A stretch of 64,000 bases of DNA, taken from assembly GCA_964645585.1 (NCBI GenBank), contig CAZYAN010000002.1:62001-126000 (forward strand). Direction: 5' to 3'. Below the pieces are notes generated by a model, which made no database searches, was not told the origin of the DNA, and saw only the letters and a list, made by a program, of their open reading frames with translations. Below, one piece after another: positions 26,676 to 35,148 of the stretch. The DNA is from DATGSL01 sp964645585 (GTDB lineage: Bacteria > Verrucomicrobiota > Verrucomicrobiia > Opitutales > T3Sed10-336). The position numbers were made by a program, and so were the translations under genes. Numbering within the stretch: the stretch's first letter is position 1; every line of letters starts with the position of its first letter.

Positions 26676-28450
26676 CGGATTTGTTGGCTTAGGATGTCGA
26701 ACACGGTTTTGAACGCCGCCTGATCGCTTCGAAGCTCTTCCGGCGACGGCTGCCAGCCGGCGAATTCCACGGCGTCTTTGCGATGGAAAATTTCCTGCAG
26801 GCGATGCCGGGAGTCCGGCGGCAAATCGCGTCCCTGCAATATATTTTCCAGATCGTCCCAAGTCAGGCTTTCAGGATTCCGCTCGTCCGCGGCGAGCAGC
26901 GAAACGAGCGAGCGAAGGGATCGCCGAGCCTCGGTGTAGAAGGCAAGGGGATCGTTCTCGTCCGCGGCGCTTGCGGCTTTTCGAGCGGCAGCCTTGGCTG
27001 CGGCGCCGACAGCGATGCGAGCGGAAAGCTGAGGGTCGCGTCGGGTGCGATTTCTCCGGACGATCGCGACGCTGACTAGGGCGAAGAGGCAGGCAAAGCC
27101 GCCGTTGACGCCCCAGAACAGCGGCTGATTCCACGCCGGCACAAGCGAACGCTTCGGTCCGAGAGAGGCGGCGTTGGGTCGGAGACCCGCCGGTGTATCG
27201 ATGCCTTCCGGAGACCTCGCGCCAACATTTTCGCTCAATACGGTACTGGTATCGGAGGAATTCGCGCCCGGAAGGACAGTCACGGATTCCGACGGAAACG
27301 TCATCTCTTTCCATTCCGATTCAACAGGCGAAAACCACGAAAAGGCGGCTGGCGGCGTTTCGGTCACATGCGGGCCGACCGGCGTCAAAATATATTCAAA
27401 AGTTTTGACCCCTTCGAACGGCGAGCCGTCCTCGACCATTCGAACACGAGGCGGATAGATCCGCCAGTCGTCGCTTTCGGGTAATTCCGGCGCGCGTATC
27501 CGTTCAAAATTTCCCGTTCCTCGAATCGCCATGGACAGCGTCAGCGGTTCGCCCGCTTCAAGTTCGCGGGCGGACAGCGACACGGTCACTTCAAACTCGC
27601 CGACCGCTCCGGAGAAGCCGGTCGGACGTCCCTCCTTGGGCAGGTCAAGGATCGTCCATTCGAGCGGCTTACTCGTCAGTCGCAGCTGCTCCTGCACAGC
27701 TCGCGTGCCAAAGAAGTCCCGGCGCCGTTCGCCGGTCTCATAGTGAATGAGCAAGTTGACCGGCAAATCTCCCGCTCCGGAACGAATCGGTGTAATGACG
27801 CTGTTCCATTCCACGACGATGTAGGCCTGCCCATCGACCGTCCCGCGGCGCTGTTGAGGCTCGGAAAAATCGCTCCAGACAAAGTCCTCGCTCAAAGGCT
27901 CGGGCGCGCTGCCAAGTCCAGCGGCGGTTCCCGCACGCACAAAAAGTTGAAGCGTCGCCGGGATCGCTTGGCCGACGTAAACAGGTCCGTCCGGCACCTT
28001 CCACCGCAACGAAAACCGGTTCTTCAGCAGCGGCGGCATGTCGCTTACCTCAACGGCAACTTCGTTCACATGCACCGTCTTGCCTTCCACGTTTGCTTCC
28101 CAGGAAGGAATGACAAAGGCACCGGTCCGCTCGGCCTGAAACGCCCATTCGTAGCGCATCGTGCGCGACACCGCTCCGTTGATGATCTGGACCGAGTTCG
28201 ACGTCGCCGGCGTTTGGCTGAAAATGAGACCGGGAACCTTTGGAGGAGCGGGCCGGGTGACTTCCTCGGCGTTGCTGATGGAGACGATATAGCGATTCGT
28301 CTGCCCGAGAGCCATCGATGGATGTTCAACGGAAGCCGCGATGGTCGCCGCCTCGGCACCCGCCGCCGCGAGCCATCCGAAAACAGCCAGCACGAATACG
28401 GCAAGAAGAGTTCGCGCCGCGCGCGGCTTCGAATGTTCAAGTGTATTCAT
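26672..28450 (-). CDS. batD: BatD-family membrane protein
   Basis: 592 residues: signal peptide ('LLAVFVLAVFGWLAAAGAEA'), a long periplasmic region of Ig-like beta domains typical of the BatD/oxygen-tolerance family ('SVEHPSMALGQTNRYIVSISNA', 'LSARELEAGEPLTLSMAIRGTGNFERI'), one membrane helix near residue 445 ('LFWGVNGGFACLFALVSVAIV'), and a cytoplasmic helical tail. It starts 7 bp after the BatB-BatC fusion stop and overlaps batE by 4 bp. Confidence 0.92.
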   Translation of the reverse strand: MNTLEHSKPRAARTLLAVFVLAVFGWLAAAGAEAATIAASVEHPSMALGQTNRYIVSISNAEEVTRPAPPKVPGLIFSQTPATSNSVQIINGAVSRTMRYEWAFQAERTGAFVIPSWEANVEGKTVHVNEVAVEVSDMPPLLKNRFSLRWKVPDGPVYVGQAIPATLQLFVRAGTAAGLGSAPEPLSEDFVWSDFSEPQQRRGTVDGQAYIVVEWNSVITPIRSGAGDLPVNLLIHYETGERRRDFFGTRAVQEQLRLTSKPLEWTILDLPKEGRPTGFSGAVGEFEVTVSLSARELEAGEPLTLSMAIRGTGNFERIRAPELPESDDWRIYPPRVRMVEDGSPFEGVKTFEYILTPVGPHVTETPPAAFSWFSPVESEWKEMTFPSESVTVLPGANSSDTSTVLSENVGARSPEGIDTPAGLRPNAASLGPKRSLVPAWNQPLFWGVNGGFACLFALVSVAIVRRNRTRRDPQLSARIAVGAAAKAAARKAASAADENDPLAFYTEARRSLRSLVSLLAADERNPESLTWDDLENILQGRDLPPDSRHRLQEIFHRKDAVEFAGWQPSPEELRSDQAAFKTVFDILSQQIR

Positions 28451-28457
28451 CGCTTAA

Positions 28458-31220
28458 TTACCAGTCTCTTCCCGATGTACTAGAATCGTCTTGGCGCTGG
28501 CGATGCCGCAACGGTAAAATCCGTTCGTCTTGACGCAGCATCTGGAGGAGCTGTTGTGCTTCTTCTTCGGTTAAACCTTCCGGGCGAGGTTGCGCTTGCT
28601 GATCCATCTCTGACTCCTCGCCGCCTTCTGTCCCTTTCGCCTCATCCTTAGAAGAGGCGTCTTGCTGATCCTCTTGGGATTCGGGTCCGGAAGCGGAATC
28701 CCGGCCTTCGCCCTCGTTGGATTGTTCTCCAGACGCATCGTCTTGTTGTTCGGAGTCTTGGTCTTCTTCGGACGGCTGCTGATCTTGATTTTGGTTCCCG
28801 TTGTTCTCCTGGTTCCCCTCCGGGTTCTGATCCTGTTCCTGCTGCTCTTCGTCGCTCTCTTCTTTGCGGAAGATCGCGATGACATCCTGGTTTCCATCTT
28901 GGACCGTTACCGATGTGTTGGCTGCCTGTGGATCCAGTACTCCCGGCCCTTCCCAGCGTTCAAACACGAATCCTTCATTCGGTGACGCCTGAATTGGCTG
29001 GACGCTTCCAACCGGGAAATTACCGCCGCCAGCCGTCGTGCCGCCTTCGTCCTTATCCGGCAAAACGACCAGCTTCCAGATCCGTTCGAATTGGGCGATC
29101 GCCTTCCGGTCGCCGTTCATCATGATCTCCGTCTCCTGGGCGTTGAAATCGCTGATGTCCGGAACGTGCCGTCCGCTCCAGCCCAGCCAGGAAAAACCCG
29201 GGCGCGGTTCCGCCTTCAGCGTCGCCGGCTTATATTTTTCATAATAGCCCGATTCGCTTAGGCGGCCGGCAATGGGCGGATCACTGGTTACTTCTAAATA
29301 GAACGCTTCAACAAAAGTCGCCGTTACCGTTCCGTCTCCGCTGAGCAGCACAGTCGTCGAGGGATTGGAAGGGTCAGCGATCTCAAGGTCCTCGCTGATC
29401 CATTCCTTGAATACAAAATGATCAGCGGCCTTTGCCTCAATTGGAACTTGAGAATTACGATCAAAGCGGCCTGACTCTTTCGCCGTTCCGCGATCCGGAT
29501 CGTCGACGACAACCTCCAGTCGCCGCGTCTCAACAAATATCGCTTGCAGGTCAGCATTCTCACGCACCACAAGCTCCGTATTCGCCTTGTCGGGATCCGC
29601 AACCTCGGCACCCTCCCAACGGACGAAACGCCAGCCGTCGGCCGGTTCCGCACGCAACGGCAGGATCGTTCCGGGTAAGAAAATTCCGCCCTCGGACGTG
29701 CTCCCGCCAGTGCTCGGATTCGGAGCGACGGTGATCCGGGCGCCCAGGGCGGAAAACTGGTCTTTCACCCATTGCTGATTCTGAACGGCATCGCCGGCAT
29801 CCGGGTTGATCGCGAGACTGTTTCCATAATTTTTCAGCGCTTCCTCCCAGAGACCGGTCGTAGCGGCGGGATCCGATTCGAGCTGTTCCATCCCCAGCTG
29901 GTATTGGGCGTTTCCGAGGTTGAAGAAAATGCGCTCCTGCAAAGCGACATCCGCAAGCGGCAGCGCGCTCTCATACGCTTTGATCGCCGCGGAAAATCTG
30001 CCCGCACGGTATTCGCCATTGCCAATATTGTAGTGGAGCCGCGCGTCGTCCGGATCCTTCTCCGCCGCTTCGCGCCAAAGCGCAACCGCTTGTTCGTATT
30101 CGCCGTTCTGGTACGCGCGTTCGGCCGCGCGCGGAGAGGCTTCAGAGGGATTCGTGACGGCAAGCAGCCCGCCAAAAAGCAAAAGAGTGGTCGCCGCGGT
30201 TCGGGCCGGGCCGACGGTTCGCTCACGGCGCCGCGTGTGGATTACCCATTCCGCGATCAGACAAAGCAAGCCGAGGGCGAGCGGCCACTGGTAACGCTCG
30301 ATCGGGATGCTTCGAGTCAGCGTTCCAAGGGTCGCTTGGTCAACCGTCGAACGGATCATCGCATAGACGTCGTTCAATGCGTTGCGGTTGCCCAAATTGC
30401 GGTAGATGCCGCCCGTCTCGCGCGCGATCTGACGCAAGCCGTCTTCGTCGAGGCGCGAGAGGACCGGGTTGCCAGCCGAATCGCGAACGTAATCCAGCTC
30501 GCCGCCGGGACCGCGCAGAGGGATCGGTTGGCCCTCGGAACTTCCGACACCGACCGTGTAAATTGTGATGCCCGCTTCCGCCGCTTCTCGCGCCCGGACG
30601 ATCCCCTTGGCTTCCAGGTCTTCACCGTCACTGATGACGATCAGCATGCGATGATGGTCGCCTGCCTCAAAATAGGCGATCGCTTCCTCGATCGCGCCGG
30701 CAATATCCGTCCCCCCGGCCGGAATGGTGTCGGTGTCCAGCGCCTCGAGGCTCTGGCGAAAGGCGTGGTAGTCCAGCGTGAGCGGCGTTTGCAGAAACGC
30801 CTTTCCGGCAAAAGCAATCAGCCCGACGCGGTCTCCGTTCAGGCGGCTGACAAGGTCGAGGACCGCGAGTTTCGCGCGGCTGAGGCGATTCGGTTCATGA
30901 TCTTCGGCAAGCATGCTCCGCGAGGTGTCGAGCGCGATCAGTATGTCGATACCTTGCAGTTCAATTTCTTCCGTCACACTGCCCAATTGCGGACGGGCGA
31001 GCGCCAGGAGAAAGAGCAGCAGGGCGGTAGCGGACAAAATCACTTTCGCCCGATGCCGTGCTGGACTGAAACTCGCGGTCAGCCGATCGGCCATCGGTTC
31101 ATCCGCGAATTCGGTCACCAAGCGCCGGCGGCGGCGCTCGCAGCGCCAGATCCAAAGGCCGATCGCAACGAGACCGGCAGCGAAACCCCCTAGGGCAAAC
31201 GGCTGTCCGAATTCGATCAT
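28458..31220 (-). CDS. BatB-BatC fusion with InlB-type repeats and acidic low-complexity tail
   Basis: 920 residues. N-terminal BatB: two membrane helices and a VWA domain with MIDAS 'DTSRS' (Asp98, Ser100, Ser102), 'GGTDIAGAIEEAI' and 'ISDGEDLEAKG'. Two further helices at about 310-358 lead to BatC-like TPR repeats (about 365-480: 'AYQNGEYEQAVALWREAAEKDP', 'RFSAAIKAYESAL'). Then come four beta-rich repeats of the divergent InlB B-repeat type (about 500-785), each with an aromatic W-x-G or W-I-S turn and ending in a Phe-containing strand, and a tail very rich in Glu, Gln, Asp and Asn (about 790-890). BatB and BatC are usually separate genes, and inserted InlB-type repeats are unusual. It overlaps batA as ATGA. 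Confidence 0.9.
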   Translation of the reverse strand: MIEFGQPFALGGFAAGLVAIGLWIWRCERRRRRLVTEFADEPMADRLTASFSPARHRAKVILSATALLLFLLALARPQLGSVTEEIELQGIDILIALDTSRSMLAEDHEPNRLSRAKLAVLDLVSRLNGDRVGLIAFAGKAFLQTPLTLDYHAFRQSLEALDTDTIPAGGTDIAGAIEEAIAYFEAGDHHRMLIVISDGEDLEAKGIVRAREAAEAGITIYTVGVGSSEGQPIPLRGPGGELDYVRDSAGNPVLSRLDEDGLRQIARETGGIYRNLGNRNALNDVYAMIRSTVDQATLGTLTRSIPIERYQWPLALGLLCLIAEWVIHTRRRERTVGPARTAATTLLLFGGLLAVTNPSEASPRAAERAYQNGEYEQAVALWREAAEKDPDDARLHYNIGNGEYRAGRFSAAIKAYESALPLADVALQERIFFNLGNAQYQLGMEQLESDPAATTGLWEEALKNYGNSLAINPDAGDAVQNQQWVKDQFSALGARITVAPNPSTGGSTSEGGIFLPGTILPLRAEPADGWRFVRWEGAEVADPDKANTELVVRENADLQAIFVETRRLEVVVDDPDRGTAKESGRFDRNSQVPIEAKAADHFVFKEWISEDLEIADPSNPSTTVLLSGDGTVTATFVEAFYLEVTSDPPIAGRLSESGYYEKYKPATLKAEPRPGFSWLGWSGRHVPDISDFNAQETEIMMNGDRKAIAQFERIWKLVVLPDKDEGGTTAGGGNFPVGSVQPIQASPNEGFVFERWEGPGVLDPQAANTSVTVQDGNQDVIAIFRKEESDEEQQEQDQNPEGNQENNGNQNQDQQPSEEDQDSEQQDDASGEQSNEGEGRDSASGPESQEDQQDASSKDEAKGTEGGEESEMDQQAQPRPEGLTEEEAQQLLQMLRQDERILPLRHRQRQDDSSTSGRDW

Positions 31221-32272
31221 GATGGAAGGCGGCGAAAACGGGTGAAACGCAAAATCCAGTCGATGAGGTGAAATCCGACACAGAGGCCGAGGGGAATCGT
31301 GAACCAGTCGCGGTAGAGAATCGAAGCCTCGATCTCCAATTCCGTCTTCTCAAGCTGGTCGATTTCCGCGTAAACCTTCTCGAGTTCGTCCGTATTGCGC
31401 GCGTGAAAAAAGCGGCCGCCGGTGCGGTCGGCAATCTCCTGGAGCACCTCGAGGTCGAGATCGGACGGCGCATGGGTAAAAATCATCCGGCCGCTCCGAT
31501 CGAGAAGCGGGCGTCCGGTCCTGCGGTCAAGGTGCGGAAATGGCGCCGGCTGCTCCTGACCGACACCTACTGTGTAGACCCGAATGCCGAGTGCCGCGGC
31601 GGCTTCGGCCGCTTGCATTGGCGCGATCTTCCCGCGGTTATTGGCACCATCGGTCAATAAGACGACGATTCGAGCGCCGTTAGACGAGTTTTTCGCGGTT
31701 ACCTCCGGATCGGATTCGAGCCGATTGGTCGCTGAACCGATCGCGCTGCCGATTGCGGTGCCGTCCTCAATCATGCCGATTTCAAGATCGTGCAGGCGTC
31801 GCAGCAGCCACGAATGATTGACGGTGAGGGGACTGACAAGATAGGGGAACCCGGCGAACGCCACCAGTCCGATGCGATCGTTGGGCCGCGCTTGTATGAA
31901 GTTTTCCATGACGCCTGTGACGGCGGTCAGGCGATCCGTTCGACGGCCGTCGACTTCAAAATCGTGCGCCCACATCGAGGTCGACAGGTCGACCGTCAAC
32001 ATGATGTCGATCCCCTCGACGTGTTGCGCCTGGCGTTCGCTGCCAAACTGCGGCCGCGCGAGCGCGAGGACGCCCGCGATCAAGGCGGCGACCCGCAACC
32101 AGTCGCGGAATCTTCCGGGTCGGGCTCGCGCGGCGCGGGCGACATCGGCCGCGATGGCGGTCGCCGGGAATAGAATGGCGCCGCGTCTGCCCGGTTTGCC
32201 CGCCAGCCAGCCGGCCGCGATTGCGAGCGGCAGGAGCCAGAGGAATTCCGGTTGAGCAAATCGAAACAGCAT
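31217..32272 (-). CDS. batA: BatA-type VWA-domain membrane protein
   Basis: 351 residues. An N-terminal membrane anchor ('EFLWLLPLAIAAGWLAG') and a second helix ('WLRVAALIAGVLALARP') precede a VWA domain with MIDAS 'DLSTS', the Thr in 'EDGTAIGSAI' and Asp in 'LLTDGANNRGK'; a C-terminal helix closes the chain. Typical BatA length and layout. It overlaps the upstream gene by TGATG and the downstream BatB-BatC fusion by ATGA, so the whole block is one transcript. Confidence 0.94.
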   Translation of the reverse strand: MLFRFAQPEFLWLLPLAIAAGWLAGKPGRRGAILFPATAIAADVARAARARPGRFRDWLRVAALIAGVLALARPQFGSERQAQHVEGIDIMLTVDLSTSMWAHDFEVDGRRTDRLTAVTGVMENFIQARPNDRIGLVAFAGFPYLVSPLTVNHSWLLRRLHDLEIGMIEDGTAIGSAIGSATNRLESDPEVTAKNSSNGARIVVLLTDGANNRGKIAPMQAAEAAAALGIRVYTVGVGQEQPAPFPHLDRRTGRPLLDRSGRMIFTHAPSDLDLEVLQEIADRTGGRFFHARNTDELEKVYAEIDQLEKTELEIEASILYRDWFTIPLGLCVGFHLIDWILRFTRFRRLPS

Positions 32273-32901
32273 CAGCGGTCAGACGGCGCGGTGGCTGTGG
32301 CGGGGAGCGTTTCTCGAGAAACTTCGGCCGCGTTCGGGTTGGGCGGTGTTTGCGAGGAACGATTCGGCTCGGTTCGTTCGACGACTTGCAGCGCGCTGTC
32401 GAGCAAACCCGCGCGCTGCGAACTGGAAAGGGACTGGCGGGCGAACTTCACCAAATCGGCTAAACGCATGAACTCTTCCAGTTCCGCGCGCAGTTCAGCC
32501 GATGGCCAGGTCTGGTCTCGCAAACCGGATAAAAATTCCTCAGATGTTTGCTCTTGCGCGGGAATGCGGAGCGCCTCTTCCAAATACACCCGCAGAATCC
32601 GGGAAACCTCGACGGTGAACGGTTCCGCTTCGAGTTGGTGACCGTCCCGCCGAAGCGCCTCAAGAAGGCGCCGCGCTTTCTGGTGCGGTTCTTCGGCAGG
32701 GGCGGCGGGGAGGGCGGTTTCCCTTTTTCTCCGGCAGCGTCGCCAGAGCGCAGTCCCGCCAGCGGCAGCAAGGAGAACAGTGGCGGCGATCAGCCAGGGA
32801 GCGTAATTGGGATACTCGACGATCTCCCGGATATCCGAGAACCCGTCGGATCCGGTTTGCGCAAAGAAGAAGAGCCTTATGCAATCACCTGGCAGCATCA
32901 C
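32272..32901 (-). CDS. Bat-operon single-pass membrane protein (DUF4381-like)
   Basis: 209 residues: one membrane helix (about 36-53, 'WLIAATVLLAAAGGTALW') with a basic stop ('RRCRRKRE') and a cytoplasmic helical region ('ILRVYLEEALRIPAQEQTSEEFL', 'EEFMRLADLVKFARQSLSSSQ'). The segment just before the helix ('SDIREIVEYPNYAPWLI') and the position ahead of batA match the DUF4381-like proteins of Bat operons. The N-terminus is uncertain: ATGs at 32901 and 32898 are adjacent and neither has a good ribosome site. The MoxR ATPase and DUF58 genes that normally lie upstream are absent here. Confidence 0.75.
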   Translation of the reverse strand: MMLPGDCIRLFFFAQTGSDGFSDIREIVEYPNYAPWLIAATVLLAAAGGTALWRRCRRKRETALPAAPAEEPHQKARRLLEALRRDGHQLEAEPFTVEVSRILRVYLEEALRIPAQEQTSEEFLSGLRDQTWPSAELRAELEEFMRLADLVKFARQSLSSSQRAGLLDSALQVVERTEPNRSSQTPPNPNAAEVSRETLPATATAPSDR

Positions 32902-33118
32902 GGGTGATTTCCGAGGAGCAAACGGGACGGAAAATGCCGGAACACGGCGGGAGCACTCGTCCGGAACCTGCCGCTTGCTGTTTCAATTGTTTCTCGCATG
33001 GAAAGTCGGTGAAATCTCGCTGGTTCAAAGCCGTTATTCTTCGTCTTCAATGACTAGAGAAAACTGAAAAGTTTCCATTTTTTTTTGCGGAAGGTGATTC
33101 CAAGGAAGAATCCGAAGG

Positions 33119-34417
33119 TCATTGCTCCAGCGGGCCGCGCAAAGCGGCGATCACCTTGTCGACCGCGCCGCGATTGGCGGCATGCCATTCCAGGGCGGCT
33201 TGGCTCATTTCGCCGCGGCGGGCGGAATTTCGCATGAGCGGCAGCGTATGTTCGATGAAATCGACCTCGTCTCCAACGACGAGCGCGCCGCCGCAATCCA
33301 CGAGTTGACGCGCGACTTGCCGGAAGTTTGTCATGTATGGCCCAAATACCAGCGGCTTGCCGAGCGCGGCTGCTTCGATCGGCGTCTGGCCGCCGTCGTT
33401 GGGCGGCAGGCTTTTCCCGACGAACACCAAGTCGGCAAGCTGGGTAAACCGGATCAGTTCGCCGGTGGTGTCGCCGACAGCAACATCGACCGGTCCCGGC
33501 GCCTGGCCAGCCGTTCTGAAATGGGTGGAAAACGGAAACTCGTCGAGGAGGGCGGCAATTTCATTCCGGCGCTCGGCGTGCCGCGGAACGAGCAGAAGCC
33601 GCCAGTCCGCGCCTTCACTCCGCGCGCGCTGAAGGAGACGCAAGAGAGATCGTTCCTCGCCGGGCCAAGTTGATGAGCCGAGCAGAATGAGTGACCGCCG
33701 CCCATTCGCCTGTACGAGGCCGAGGCGACGCCCCAATTCCTGAAGTTCGGCCTCCTCGAGCACGGGATCGATGTTCACGTCGAGTTTGATATTGCCGGTT
33801 GCCGTAACGCGCGTTTCATCGGCGCCGAGTCCAACGAAGCGGTTGCGATCCTCTTCCGACGCCGCGAGTATTCGCGTAAAATGATCGAGCAGCTCCGCCG
33901 CAAAGAAGGGAATCCGGCTGTAGCGCGCGTACGTGCGATCGGAAATTCGGCCGTTGACCAAATAGACCGGCACGGAGCGCCGCCGCGCTTGCCGGAGATG
34001 CTCCGGCCAGAGTTCCGATTCGAAAACAACACAGACATCCGGTTCGGCCCGTTTCCAGCCAATTCGGCTGAACAGCCAGAAATCGAGGGGAAAGTAGGCG
34101 ATTCCAACCGTCAGATCGCCAAGACGATCGCGGGCGAGGGCGTACCCGGTGCTTGTGGTGGTCGTCAGAAAGATTTCGCAGCCGATTTCCTCGCGCAGAC
34201 GGCGGATGATCGGTGTCACCGCAAAGACCTCGCCGACGCTGACCGCCTGTATCCAGATCCTCTTGACCCCGTCCTTCTTCGCCGGCAATCGCGGAAACAG
34301 ACCGAACCGGCCGTGGAAGTCCTTTTTGTAGCCGCCGCGGCGGCGCATACGCAGGAGATAGCGCGGGCCGACAAAAAGAAGAACGGGAAGAAATAACAGG
34401 CGATAAACCCAAATCAT
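33119..34417 (-). CDS. waaA: 3-deoxy-D-manno-octulosonic acid (Kdo) transferase
   Basis: 432 residues. Adds Kdo to lipid A precursor at the cytoplasmic face of the inner membrane, implying an LPS-type outer membrane. The N-terminal hydrophobic anchor is followed by 'RIWIQAVSVGEVFAVTPIIRRL', 'FLTTTTSTGYALA', 'VCVVFESELWPEHLRQARRRSVPVYLVNGRISDRTY' and the C-terminal 'TGELIRFTQLADLVFVGKSL...GGQTPIEAAALGKPLVFGPYMTNF', all characteristic of GT30/WaaA. How many Kdo residues it adds cannot be told from sequence. Confidence 0.96.
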   Translation of the reverse strand: MIWVYRLLFLPVLLFVGPRYLLRMRRRGGYKKDFHGRFGLFPRLPAKKDGVKRIWIQAVSVGEVFAVTPIIRRLREEIGCEIFLTTTTSTGYALARDRLGDLTVGIAYFPLDFWLFSRIGWKRAEPDVCVVFESELWPEHLRQARRRSVPVYLVNGRISDRTYARYSRIPFFAAELLDHFTRILAASEEDRNRFVGLGADETRVTATGNIKLDVNIDPVLEEAELQELGRRLGLVQANGRRSLILLGSSTWPGEERSLLRLLQRARSEGADWRLLLVPRHAERRNEIAALLDEFPFSTHFRTAGQAPGPVDVAVGDTTGELIRFTQLADLVFVGKSLPPNDGGQTPIEAAALGKPLVFGPYMTNFRQVARQLVDCGGALVVGDEVDFIEHTLPLMRNSARRGEMSQAALEWHAANRGAVDKVIAALRGPLEQ

Positions 34418-34474
34418 GCCGACGCTACTCTCTTACACCAAGCCGGGAATTGACAGTGAAAATTGCGCGAAACC

Positions 34475-34493
34475 GGCCTCGCCGAATGAGGCC
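34475..34493 (-). terminator. Hairpin between DUF192 gene and waaA (possible weak terminator)
   Basis: Perfect 6-bp inverted repeat GGCCTC (34475-34480) / GAGGCC (34488-34493) with a 7-base loop, 26 bp downstream of the DUF192 stop on the minus strand. The following T-run is weak, so attenuation or processing is as likely as termination. Confidence 0.35.
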
Positions 34494-34519
34494 TGGCAGA
34501 CGAAGCCCCGTTGCGGAAG

Positions 34520-35035
34520 CTATTCCGTCAGGCCAAAGGCACCGGGGTCAAACCCGCGTGCTTCGACGGCCGAACGGAGAAGGCCGAGATCGATCTGAGC
34601 GCCGGGACGAACTTCATTTGTTGAAAACCATCCCTGGTTCATTTCGAGGGCAAACTGGATGTCGCTTCGTCGCGAGGGGACCGGAGTTTCATCGTATGGA
34701 TAAAGCTGATACACCTCCCGAAGTGTTCCGGAACCGTCGAAGAAACCGATGTCCAGCGGAAGCGGCGTGTTGTGCATCCAAAAGCTCATCCGCCGCGGGC
34801 GCGGGTAGATGAAGATCATTCCGTCGTCTGCCGCGAGCTCTTTTCGATGCATCAGGCCGCGGATCATTTCTTTTTCTTCAATCGCCAGCTGAACGCGAAA
34901 CTCCTTTCCGCCGATCTTGAGCGGGAACCAATGATCAGCGGGAAGCGAGGGCGTGTTCGCCGTTCCAAATTCCTCGCCGGTGCAGCCGGAAAACAGGACG
35001 GTCAGGCAGATGAATGAAAGTAGGATGCGAGCCAT
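34520..35035 (-). CDS. DUF192 family lipoprotein
   Basis: 171 residues. The N-terminal lipobox 'LFSGC' indicates a lipid-anchored protein. The rest is a DUF192 domain: 'FRVQLAIEEKEMIRGLMHRKELAADDGMIFIY', 'MSFWMHNTPLPLDIGFF' and 'FALEMNQGWFSTNEVRPGAQI'. DUF192 proteins are small beta-barrel proteins of unknown biochemical role. It is one of a run of minus-strand genes between malQ and waaA with 100-bp spacers. Confidence 0.9.
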   Translation of the reverse strand: MARILLSFICLTVLFSGCTGEEFGTANTPSLPADHWFPLKIGGKEFRVQLAIEEKEMIRGLMHRKELAADDGMIFIYPRPRRMSFWMHNTPLPLDIGFFDGSGTLREVYQLYPYDETPVPSRRSDIQFALEMNQGWFSTNEVRPGAQIDLGLLRSAVEARGFDPGAFGLTE

Positions 35036-35148
35036 ATGGTGAAGCCTGTAGAGAGAAACGTTTTCCCAATACGGTGCGGCGAATCAACCAAGAGACAATC
35101 GTCAAATATCGGACCTGCGGGTGACACAAGGTGCTGTTTCGTCGGCCG

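Noticed and set aside
29772..31193. 473-codon open frame antisense to BatB-BatC
   Set aside because: Shadow of the VWA/TPR coding region; Arg/Asp-rich without structure.
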